Shown here one piece after another: positions 53,831 through 64,000 of a stretch of 64,000 nucleotides of DNA (position 1 is the stretch's first letter; each line of letters starts with the position of its first letter). Below the pieces are notes generated by a model. It saw nothing but the letters and a program-made list of their open reading frames with translations. It did no database searches and had not been told where the DNA came from. Source of the DNA: Taeniopygia guttata (taxonomy: Eukaryota > Chordata > Aves > Passeriformes > Estrildidae). Made by a program: the position numbers and the translations under genes. The stretch is taken from assembly GCF_048771995.1 (NCBI RefSeq), contig NC_133024.1, positions 61,772,501-61,836,500 on the forward strand. The letters run 5' to 3'.

Positions 53831-54340
53831 AAGAAACAATTTGGTCTAACTTTTAATGCTGTGCTCCTCATGTCTGAGTCTTTCCTTATGTAGGCAAAAG
53901 CATGAAAACATTAGAAGAGATCACAATGAGGCCTCTCTGTGAGAGGTCATCTCAAATGACTTTCATACCCCTGGAAAAGTCCCAAATTTGTTAAACTTCT
54001 TGCAGCAACTTCCTAAGTATGGGGGTTTTCTTCCCCATTTCCTTCCATATCATCTCCTACATTTTTGTGAAGTCTTTAATTTCTATCCATCTCCTTCCAA
54101 ACTATGTTCTAATTGAGCTGTAACAAACTCAGTATTGGAATGACTGGCTAATTGTCATCCTTGACCACTGTTCTCCAAGTTTAATGTCACAGATAGCTGT
54201 GCACTCCTACAATAAAGGTTTCACTTTGACAGAGATGTAAATACAGGGAGCTTCTTCCTTGAACTACACCTTCTGCCATGTGGACCTGTCTGTGTGTTAA
54301 ATGGAAATTATTACAAAATGTAACTGAGAAAGAGCCTGAG

Positions 54341-54352
54341 GTGTGTGTGTGT

Positions 54353-54416
<64 letters not shown>
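54341..54416. repeat. Composite (GT)n-(ATAC)n-(AT)n microsatellite
   Basis: Six GT units are followed by about six ATAC units and about twenty AT units. Likely highly polymorphic. Confidence 0.95.
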
Positions 54417-54420
<4 letters not shown>

Positions 54421-57400
54421 CCATGAAGCCCATTATCCCAAGTGCAGTCAGATTTCAGCTACTTATAGACTGCTTCTAGATTTTTCTCTTTTCTACAAGT
54501 TAAAAAAAAAATACTCCTAGTCATAATCCTGTTCTTGTGTAATGCAGAAAAGGAGGTGACCAGGAGGGACTGGAAAATACACAGCTAATTAGGGGGAATG
54601 TTCTCATTAGTGAGATGAATGATCACCACATGACCACTCATGGAAGTGTCAGACTCTGCTTTTTCACTGACACTGAAGGCCAGATTATCCAGAATGTTAG
54701 GGATGCTCCCTGCTGCATAAGCATGAAAAAAATTTCAAACAGAGCCTTAAAGGAGCAAAAGATAGCTAGAGAAAACCCCATAATGTAAACCTGTCCTGGT
54801 TTCCGCTGGAAAAGAATTATGTTCACAGAAATGCTATGGAGATGGAAGGAAGGTAAGTGGATATTTTATGGCTCAGGTCCCAAAGCAGTCTGTGTTCACA
54901 AAGCACTGCACTCAGTTTCACAAACCTTGTTCCAGATGCCCTGTTGCATGACTTCAGCCAGCATGATTTGGAACCTGAACTGCTAAGTCCACATGGCTTG
55001 GGAGTGTCCTCATCAGCTGCAGAATCTCAGAACTGTGCTCCATTCCTTCATACAGACATATCTTCCAGCACCTTCCTTCCACAAACGTGGGTGAAAAGGT
55101 GTTAGACAAGGACTTCTGTCAGCACCACAGGACTGAAGGTCACCTCAAGGATATTTAATTGTGAAGTGGGAAAGGAAGCACTTGATAGCTTTTTAGTAGA
55201 CAGGCTTTGAATCTCACTGACAAAAGCTAGAGTGGGTTTCTAATTCTCTAAAAGTAGCCCCTTTCTTCTCATGCCCATATGTAATTTCAAAGCAGCAGAT
55301 AAAGAAGCCCATCACTTAAAGACCTATATTCTTACAAAATATCACTCGAGCTGCTGGAACTCAAATGCCTCCAGAAGATGTGAGACATGACTTCTACAGA
55401 TCTTGGTGTAAAATGAAATTCAGATAAACACCAATAGCACCTCACCACACAACATCTGCCTTCTTTGCAGCTGCTTTCCATGTCCCCAGCTGGAACTGGT
55501 CACCTGACCCCTGAATATCAATAAAAGCTCATATAATCCCATGAAAAATATGTATACATACAAGGCAGCATTCCAACAAGCTGCTTGTTTGGTCATTGCC
55601 ATCTAGACTCGAATTACATGAATTTTCTGGTTCAGGGCACAAAACCTACCTTGCAGGTACATACATGGGCTATTAGTTTCACCAACTCTAAGTGCTGATG
55701 TTAGTTGTCTAAGATGCCACCTACTCTCCAAAAGCATGCTGCCTACTACTTGGAAGAGAACAAATTCCTCAGCAGATGACTCAGAAGACCTATTTATCTT
55801 CCCTGACTTTAAAGGAAGTCCAGAGTAATACCTCTCACATTCTGGGCGTCTAAACTTCATCAGATGGACTGTTTCCCCACAAATCTTCTCCAAGATCCTC
55901 TGCTACCTGACAGTGAGGGAGATCTCTCAACACACAGACACTCCAGCGCTGTTCAGGGCAGCAGACAGGCAGCCCACAGCCAAGGGTCCACTGCAACAGC
56001 CACAGCAATACCCCATCCATTGTTCCCTGGGCAGGGCACTCAGCATCAGGAGAGCTCCTTTTTATGGAAGGGATTTTTGCCAAGCTGCGGTGCAGAAGAG
56101 TGAGGGCTGGACTTCAGACATTTCTTAATTGAATGGAAAAGAAAAGAAAAGAAAGCCAAGTTGTAACTGAGGAGCAGTTCTAAAAATAGTTCAAATAACA
56201 GTATGATGAATATTGTGGAAAGGTTTCCTCTTATAACCACATCTGCACAAATAGTGAGAAAAGCAAATAGCAGCATCTCTTGTTATAGACTAAGTAAATA
56301 TTCTGCTACTGAAGATGATGTGGAAAGCAGAGTTGTTTTTTTCAAATAAATGTATCAGATTACCAGCAGGATTCATAGTCTTTTAGATTTCACTAGCATA
56401 TGCAAAACAACAAAGACAACACTTTTACAGCTCTTCCTATCTTCTTAGTACTGTGTAAATTTTACCTACCCCTTCAACAAAGCCATCAATACTCGCAATA
56501 CTCCAGCAAGATCAAACTTTAACCAGGCACCTGCTCTGTGGGAAAGTTTGCTTCCCTGTGTCCAGCCTTTTAATTCCCCTACAAGGTGGATAGATACTCC
56601 TGTGCTTTTTGGTCACTCACAGTAGAAGAGAAACTACAGCAGATAGACTACTATATAGATACTAGATAGTAAACCTCTGCTATTTTTTTATTAGCTGGTG
56701 AAGTATTCCAGAGCCCACACTTGGATCCCTGAGCCACCTACTACACTTTCCACAACTATTGCGTAATTAGTCACAAGCTACACTATGAGCTTCCACCATT
56801 ATCACCCATTAAAATTCTTCTTTCCTTACGGAACGTTTAAACACGTGTTATTATATCATGGCTGATATAATCAAGGGTGACAATGTGGGAGGTGAATAAG
56901 ACTTTTTTGGTCCATTTACTTCTTCCACTGCCCAAAAATTTTGCCAAAAACACAGGAAAGGAAGCAATCACTCAAACAATCCAATAAACATTTTCTTCAT
57001 GTGGGTGATCTCATGATATTGCAACCACAGTAACAGTAGTAGTCACTAAATGAAACTTTTCTTCCTCAGATAAATGATCTTATCCCACAAAAAATATTTA
57101 TCTAGCAGAAGTAGGCAGTATGCTGAGGCAGTTACATTCACTGCAGTTTATAGATAGTATTATAAGGGTCCTTCAAGAACAAGGATTTTTTTAAGTATCT
57201 GTAGAGAATACTATCACAAGCCTGGACAGTTTCCCTATCACACATGTATAGGCTTCTTTTTTAATTATTACAAGAGACACCATGCAACGTGAATCACCCT
57301 GAAGGTGCTTGTCCTTCTCCATTAACCAAGGCAGGCATATGTCCAGATCTCTTAGCTCCTTCACTTAAGAGTTCTCAGAAGATGTCTATTATTAAGCAAA

Positions 57401-60400
57401 TTTTTTTCTGTCTAATACCTGTTCAGTAAGGTCACTGCTTACCTTGAATACAAAATAGAGCTGCACACTCATCTCCACTCAGAGAATGACTCCCTGCTTT
57501 CACAGACAGAAAACTTCAGTTGTAGACTACTCTTCTATCTTGTGCTTGTCCTCTGCGCTGGTGATTCGTGCCTCTCATTTTTACCTAGAAGTTGACACTA
57601 TTTGGTTCTTTGGACCAAATCCGCCTGTCTCTCTCATGTGCACAGCACAGACTTGTGTAGAGGGAGAACGGAAGAAGAAGATGATACAGCCTTTGCTGAT
57701 AGAAGTACAGAAGTACAGTGTTCTGCTCCAGCACTGCCTTATAATAAGTATTCTCCAAACTTCAGCTGACTTTATGAGGACAGTATGCAGATGCTGGAAC
57801 CCATAGTAAGAAGTATTTCTGCTGTGCCTTCCTGAGAGCACCAAGAGAAGTAGTGGAGGTTTGAGCAAGATGAACAAATAGGGTGGAAACAGTGAAGATG
57901 AGATAAAGGAGGTCAAGGTGTGTCAGTTTAAAAAAAAAGATACTTGTTAAAAAAGTAATATCCTTAGGGCCACAACTCAAAATAAAGGACAAAAGATGGC
58001 AATGTATATGTAAACTGGGGGAAGATAGAGGAATCGTGTAACCTTGGATGGTATACGAGCATGCTCTGCTTTTCTATCAACCACTCTATCCCTTTCTCAC
58101 ATGCCCAAGAGCTTCCTTATCCTCTGCAACCAACATTTGAACTCATGGCTTATACATAGAGCAATGAGAGTCACAGATTTTGGAGACTACTGAGCATCTG
58201 CATTGTCTGTGGGCAGTAAGGACTGAACATCCAGTCAGTTTTATGTGGAAACCTAAGCACAGATGTAGACCCATAACTTTAAATGGATGAGACTGAAAGT
58301 AATTGTCTAAATGTAGGATGACATTTTATTTGATAAATCTCAGATGAGTAAACTTGGCACCTTTATCATTACTCCATGAACAGAATTGCTGAAGAGTATT
58401 TATGGGAGAAACTTCTTGACAAGTTGCAATAACTTGTAAAACTTATTTTCACATCCTTTAAGCAAAGACAAGTGCTTAAAATTATCTATTTGACTTTGTC
58501 CTTTGGCAGACTTGGAATAAAATATTTATAAGTTCTTAGACATTTTCAATCTTAAGAAAAAATTAAGACTTTTTTGTGGTCTTCATATCTATAGCATTAT
58601 CATGGAAGATATCTGGAAAATAACTATTTATGAGATCAGTCCTGCAAACACAGAATGCTCTTTATAGTACATAGCAGTACCATTTTCTGAACAGATAAAA
58701 CTAATGGACAGTGTTGCCTTAGAGTTAAGAGCAACACTGCATTTTCAGACAATGAACAAAACTCTTCCACTGGTTTCATGAAACTCTGTTTTGCCTAAAC
58801 CATTTTATGTAAGTCACACTCCATTTCTTTGATTATAAACAACATTCCTCAGACAGGGACATGTTCATCAGCTTCCTTGAATATCAATTTAAAGAGAGAT
58901 GATGAATTTATTGTCTATTCTCCATGGAGTGGCTTTTTTTACATGCTGACATACTGTGAGGAGCACTTCATGATGGATAGCAGACTGGTTCTAATACCAC
59001 TTGATCCTTCATAAATTAAGAGGCAAGAGGCAGCAGCCTATCATGTAACTCCATTACTGGGATTTGGATTAAGAGTGTCTTGCACATGTTATTGTCCTTC
59101 TTTTAGCTGCTACATGTTAGGTGCCTTGAGAATAGCTTTGGGAAACCTTTTCCCAAGCCATCCTTTTACTGCTCATCTGGGCTCTCTGAAAGGATCTATT
59201 TGCCACTGAGCTTAAAGGGCCCAAGTCTGGGGGAAAATCCAGCAATCAGCAGAGAAAATGAGTAAGTTTAGAAAGAAACTTTTTTATTTCATGTCCATCT
59301 GCATTGCAAAACCTGATCCTGACTAGTAAAGCAGATGCTTTTATTTGCATCATTATTTCTAAGTCCACCTGTAAAAACTTTACCTGTTATAATCCAGCAG
59401 TGTCTGTTTTCACAGGAGATCTGTTGCAGTAGGTGCAGCAGTGGGCACAATTACAGTCAGACCTTTCCCTTTCATCTTTGAGAGTTGGCATGTTTGAAAA
59501 GCTTGAATGCAGTTTGCTTTCTCCTGGGCTGTGGAGGCTTCCTATGGGTTATGGGGCTTTTTTTTGTCAGCACACCCCTCCCAGCCCGGGTCACACAGCC
59601 CCTGCACACCCAGCAGACCGGCCACATTAAACTTTATAGGAACCAGTAAAATAACTGGTGAGCAGGGAAATGAGCATTTAGCCCTCCTCCTCCCCTCTGC
59701 CACAGCAGAGGAGCCAGACTGATATTGTTGTTGCAGCTGTGGCCCAAGGGAAACCAGGCAGAGGGTCAGTGGGACTAGCAGGGCTGTGCAGAGCCTGGCC
59801 AGATCCTGTAGCATGATGGAGAGAGGACACATTTCAATCTTACTGTCATGAGCAGGACCTTCTTCTTCCTGACACGCAGAACATTTAAATACAGATGGGT
59901 TTCCTTCCACTTTGGTTTGTGCATCAAACAGCTTGGAGCTGAGAGGTGCAATCAGCAGCTTGGACAGTTGGATGTTGTCTCTGATGTGTTTTCTAGTGGT
60001 CTGTGTACAGGATGATACCTATAAAACACAGCTCCTGGCAGCAGCACTAGTGTGGAGGTTTTGGCAGATTCACCAACAAGTTTTGCTACATCAAAACCCC
60101 TGACTGAGCTGAGGACAGCAGCCATTAGATTTTCTGTCACCTACACAGGGCAGAATTCCATGAGGAGTGAAATCACAGCGTAACTGCTACCAAGGCAGCT
60201 TTCTTGTTTCATTAAGATTTTTTTCCTCACCACTAGCTATGGGATGCCCCTAGAATGCTGCTAGAATGTGTAGGAATCATAAAATCAGCCACATTTTCTC
60301 TTAGCCAACGAGCTGGACAATAAGAAGTGGGATAAGTTATGATCTGCTTTGTATACTCTTTTGTTCCCTGCCCTTGTAACATATCAAAGTCACGTCTGGA

Positions 60401-60419
60401 GATAAATCATGGAAGTATC

Positions 60420-60560
60420 ATTAGAAGTTTGCCCTGTCCTTATGCTTTTCTTAAACATCTCCTTCTGGCTACTGGATGAGATAGATGCTGGGCTAGATGG
60501 ATCTTGGACATGACCTAGTACAATTATTCCAATAGTGTCTAATAAAAGAAGATGGTGGAG
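60420..60560 (+). mobile_element. Old CR1/L3-like LINE 3' relic
   Basis: The block CTACTGGATGAGATAGATGC, then GGGCTAGATGGATCTTGGAC and ATGACCTAGTACA, is a degraded form of the old amniote LINE 3' end (usual form GGGCTAGATGGACCTTTGGT). It is the same family as proposed at 12900-13150. Boundaries are approximate. Confidence 0.5.
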
Positions 60561-60959
60561 CAGCTAGGAAATCCAGGAGGCACTGCAGTTTGAAGGAAAG
60601 GCACTCATGTGCTTCAGTGATGGGCAGCCATCCAAAACACTAAGGTAGATGGAAGGCAATAAACTCTGGAGATAAGCAGATGGCTCTCAGGCTACAGAAT
60701 GAGTTTACAACCAATACTAATGGTCTTAGGCTTTTTTTATTAACTTCTTGCAAAATGCCAGAGCCAGCTATTACATGTCTGAACTTCTTAAACATCAAAG
60801 ATATTTTTAAAAGTTGATTTACACAAGCCAAAAAAACTTATGTAATTTTCAGTTAAAACTCGCAGACCACAGAAATAGCATCCAAATTTCTTTCCTAATA
60901 ATCCATTCTGCCTAATGGGTTTTCAGGCCAAGTTTCTGCCCTTTATACTTTTATTTGGC

Positions 60960-61289
60960 CTAGTTACAATTCTGCAAATCTTTCAGTACAGTTTGAGAAC
61001 AGCAGCTGAAGTACAACTGAATCTGGGGTGTTGGGGTCCTGTCCTCTGCCTTGGAGGAGCCATCCACTGACAACCACACTGTTCTGTCCCTCTCTTTGTC
61101 TTGCTGCTGGACTTGGTGCAAGGAGAAGTTGAGTCTGTCCTGGAAAGTAATGTTTCTGGGGATGAACCATTTCTTCCTTTTGCTAGGTTGGTTTTCAGTC
61201 AGATCAGCTCCTTCAAATTCTCCAGGTAGTGTGGAGATGAGGAGGTGCACATGCACAGTCAGGAACAGGAGAGAAGGGCAGATGTGCAT
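60960..61289 (-). CDS. Hypothetical ORF with a signal-peptide-like start
   Basis: This minus-strand frame of 109 codons starts at an ATG with A at -3 (GGGAGGATG). It begins MHICPSLLFLTVHVHLLIST, which resembles a secretory signal sequence. A KRKK basic cluster, two NxS/T sites (NIT, NFS) and a glutamine-rich helix follow. No family was recognised. A frame of this length is expected by chance in 64 kb, and no introns or homologous exons support it. Treat it as a possible, not an established, gene. Confidence 0.15.
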   Translation of the reverse strand: MHICPSLLFLTVHVHLLISTLPGEFEGADLTENQPSKRKKWFIPRNITFQDRLNFSLHQVQQQDKERDRTVWLSVDGSSKAEDRTPTPQIQLYFSCCSQTVLKDLQNCN

Positions 61290-61623
61290 CCTCCCTTTAG
61301 CTGAGTGTTAGCTGCTGAGTGGCTCTGCTGCACAAGAATGAGACCTCGTGGCTCTGTGGGTCACTGGATGATGCAGCTTGCAGGTTTAGTTAAGACCTTT
61401 AATATGATCCATAAACTCTCAGGAAAGACCACCCTGGTACAAATAGATGAACCAGAAAATTGGGAAATTTTACATTCTTTCAATGATTTACCAGCTCTGA
61501 TAAGACATTAAAAAACTGCCTGGCCCATATTTTGGGGCAGAGTGTTTCTATTTAAGTCGCAATGATTTTCTTCCTATGGGTCCTCTACAAGACTCTGCTT
61601 TTATTCCTTGCCAGGCTTTGGCA

Positions 61624-61757
61624 GAATCACTGAATGCTTTGGGTTGGAAAGAACCTTAAAGATCATTTAGTTCCAACCCCTTTGCCATGGGCAGGGACAA
61701 CTTCAACTGCACCAGGTTGCTCAAAGCCCCATCCAACCCAGCCCTGAACATTTCATC
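61624..61757 (-). mobile_element. CR1 LINE 3'-end fragment, minus strand
   Basis: This is the reverse complement of the CR1 3' end. It carries GAATCACTGAATGCTTTGGG, TTGGAAAGAACCTTAAAGAT, CCTTTGCCATGGGCAGGGAC and GGTTGCTCAAAGCCCCATCC. Only the last ~130 bases of the element are present. Confidence 0.92.
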
Positions 61758-64000
61758 ATTGCCTTCTAATGTCCTCAGCACAGGCAGGGAGATCACATAT
61801 TCAAGGCTGCTCTCAGCATGAGAGAAGGGCTGTAGCAGTCACAGCCTCAGTCTAATGAGGGAGGGGAAAGGAAGGCTGCACAAAGCCACTGGACACAGGA
61901 GCTCCTACACCAGCCACAGCAAGTGGGACTTTAACATCTCCCTGTACACCAGTAAAGCTACTCCTGCTCATAGATCTCAGAAGTGGAAATGGAATCAAAT
62001 ATCCTCTAGCAAAAATTGCTTACATTTTATTTCAGTGATCTACTTCACTGTGTTTACCATTGTTTGTATTATGCACAAAACAGGCATTCTTGATGCTGGT
62101 TTGATACATCAGTGGCTAAAATTCACATCTACTGGATGAAAAGTTTAAGTAAAAAACTTTAAACCTAGTAAAACCATCTGACTGCTTATCTTATGATTAA
62201 AAATTGTATCACAGGTAATTCAAGACTTATTTTTTGTAAATGTGGTAGAACAATTAGGAAATAAAATCTCCCTTGGAGATCCAACAGTGCTTTAAATGTA
62301 GCTGCTTTCCAGAGTAAAACTTTTTACTGTCATGACCAGCTGCAAAGGAAAAACCTGAAGATCATTTTCAGTTTCAGAAGAGTCTACATGTAAAAGCTGC
62401 TGTAATATTTACTGCTGCTACCACAAGGGCTTAATCTTTCCTCTTTGAACATCAATGGGTACAGGATTGGTCATTGAAAATAAATGTTTTCTCTGTCTTG
62501 TAAAGCACACTATTTCATGAAAAAACCCTTCATTTAATGGGAGTTGTCATGGTTACCACTATAGGAGTGCTTTTCTGAATATAATAATCATTCACTGAGT
62601 ATATGTGAAGGGTTCAGGACACTTACCAGAAGCCAGAACTGTCTCACTGACCTCATAAAAGTGAAAGCAAGTCCATTGTCTGCTTTCCTGGTATACTTTT
62701 CACATGTGTGGCACCCCATGACACTGGCTAGCACTTCTTTAAATGTGTCAACTGAAACATTTCCACTGTGCTTTAGTGGATGTGTGCCAGTACACACTTA
62801 ACACTTCTATCAACAGAGAAGCAAGGCAAACACCCAAGCATCACCAGACTCATACTGTAGCTCAAGCGCCGCCTCCCTCCCTCAGCAAGTCCACAGAAGA
62901 TAGTCCTATACTCTGTCAGCCAGCACAGATCAGAGTAGTCTCTGGCAAAGTGGGCTAAGAGTACTTGGAAATGTGCAAATTTTTAGGCCTCTACCCATCC
63001 ACTGATAACTTGAAAGCAGCTCTCTAGTCCTAGAGAAAGTAGAGATGGCTTTGTTTGGATTGTGCTGGTGCTCTCTCTTCTTGAAGAGTAGCAAAGAGGA
63101 GCAGTGTAACTCTACCAGCTGGTAACCAGAAAAAGGGGAATTCAAGGGCATGACTTCCACCTGCCTTCACACAACATAGCACACAGCCCTTGTACCAAGC
63201 TTTCCGCCTTCAGGGCTGCCCAAGCTGCTGCTAAGCCCTTCTAATTTCCCTCACACCAGTAAGGGCTGTGTCAAAGCTTGCAGCAAAGGCTCACCTCTCC
63301 TGCTTTATCTAGGATGTCAGCACTGATCAATGCACTCGCAGAGTCTGGGGACTGATTCAGCATTGTCTGGCACAGAGCCACTGCCCCAAGGTGCAATCCT
63401 AGGTGTTGATCTTGGCACCACTGATTGCATCCACTGGAAAGTTCTGTCTGAAAGGGATCATTGCAATGTAAGGGCAAGATTAGTTCTTGATGTCCATAAC
63501 ACAGTCACCTTGACTTTACTTCACCTGAAAAGGGCTTTTCATCACCCACACTGGTCAAGCCTCCAACCAGAAGCCTGAACAGTGATGGGGTGCAACTCTG
63601 CTTCCCTTTGTACTCCCATAGAGTTCTGGGCTTCAGGATGGTACTGAAAAGGACTCCAAATAGTCAAGTTTTTATAGCAGTTGTTACTGTGTGCTAGAAG
63701 TTTTCCATAAAAACATTAATATACTAGAATTCAAGTTAAAAAGGCAATTTGCTTATACAATGAGCATTTGTTGTACTGTATCATGAACTTGAGTAGGAGT
63801 GTGTGTGTGCTACAGATTTCCAATGATACTTAGAAGAGTGGGACCTTGGAACCAAGCTCCCTTAAACTTCACTGAAAACCCTCACCTTGGTGCTTTGAAG
63901 AAATAGCTTTTTATTGCATAGTTGTATTTTACCTCAAAATTGTAGAATTTTAGGATGTTGGGTGTCTGGCTTGAGACCCACCACAAATGAAACTGACCTT
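61758..64000. other. Unannotated DNA, no gene recognised
   Basis: I see no supported exon, repeat or RNA gene. A short GT run lies near 63800-63810. Confidence 0.4.

Larger units (their letters stand above)
50694..60419. other. Unannotated DNA, no gene firmly recognised
   Basis: Contains a C/A-rich low-complexity tract (53742-53830), a composite microsatellite (54341-54416) and a consensus cAMP-response element at 52936. The minus-strand frame at 55603-55893 ends near a good donor (CAAG-GTAGGT) but has no recognised homology. No LINE, LTR or RNA gene was seen. Confidence 0.35.

Noticed and set aside
55603..55893. A minus-strand frame ending near a good donor (CAAG-GTAGGT)
   Set aside because: No clear acceptor and no homology. 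Its phase does not join directly to the next candidate exon at 50693.
59542..59910. A 122-codon minus-strand frame with a hydrophobic stretch
   Set aside because: No recognisable family, low-complexity Gly/Leu/Ser composition and no splice or homology support.

Overview
The window reads as nuclear DNA from a bird, most likely a songbird. It holds CR1 LINE 3' ends (433-583, 10163-11367, 61624-61757), endogenous-retrovirus LTRs of a passerine-like type (10381-11042 and about 17400-18724), sparse repeats, long introns and short exons with vertebrate splice signals. No bacterial-style operons, rRNA, tRNA or CRISPR arrays were seen. Nearly all open frames longer than 60 codons here are chance frames.

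The best-supported gene is on the minus strand: three coding exons at 41133-41546, 38307-38454 and 37399-37631. They join in frame to a 264-residue protein that I recognise as the vertebrate uncharacterised protein C13orf42. Downstream on the same strand is a decayed guanylate cyclase gene. Two catalytic-domain exons (19899-20035 and 18725-18854) clearly match the soluble guanylate cyclase beta-2 family (GUCY1B2). They carry a frameshift each, an in-frame stop, a deletion, and an LTR abutting the second exon. Weaker relics at 29240-29360 and 29980-30056 lie in the expected order. As I recall it, GUCY1B2 lies beside C13orf42 on human 13q14.3, where it is also a pseudogene; the neighbourhood therefore supports both calls.

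Upstream of C13orf42 on the minus strand are two unrecognised coding-like segments, 50574-50693 and 41856-42208. Both sit at plausible splice sites and splice to each other in phase 0, and each is next to a CpG-rich patch. They could be exons of an undescribed gene or 5' exons of the C13orf42 transcript.

Layout: 1-10162, mostly featureless with one CR1 fragment and a strong palindrome at 8222-8261; 10163-11367, a CR1 split by a solo LTR; 11368-17400, single-copy-looking DNA with one old repeat; 17400-20035, an LTR, a run of AT-rich hairpins and the cyclase exons; 20036-37398, introns or intergenic DNA with two faint cyclase relics; 37399-42208, C13orf42 and its CpG-rich upstream exon; 42209-64000, mostly non-coding with a CpG patch at 50.5 kb, simple repeats, an old repeat and a CR1 fragment.
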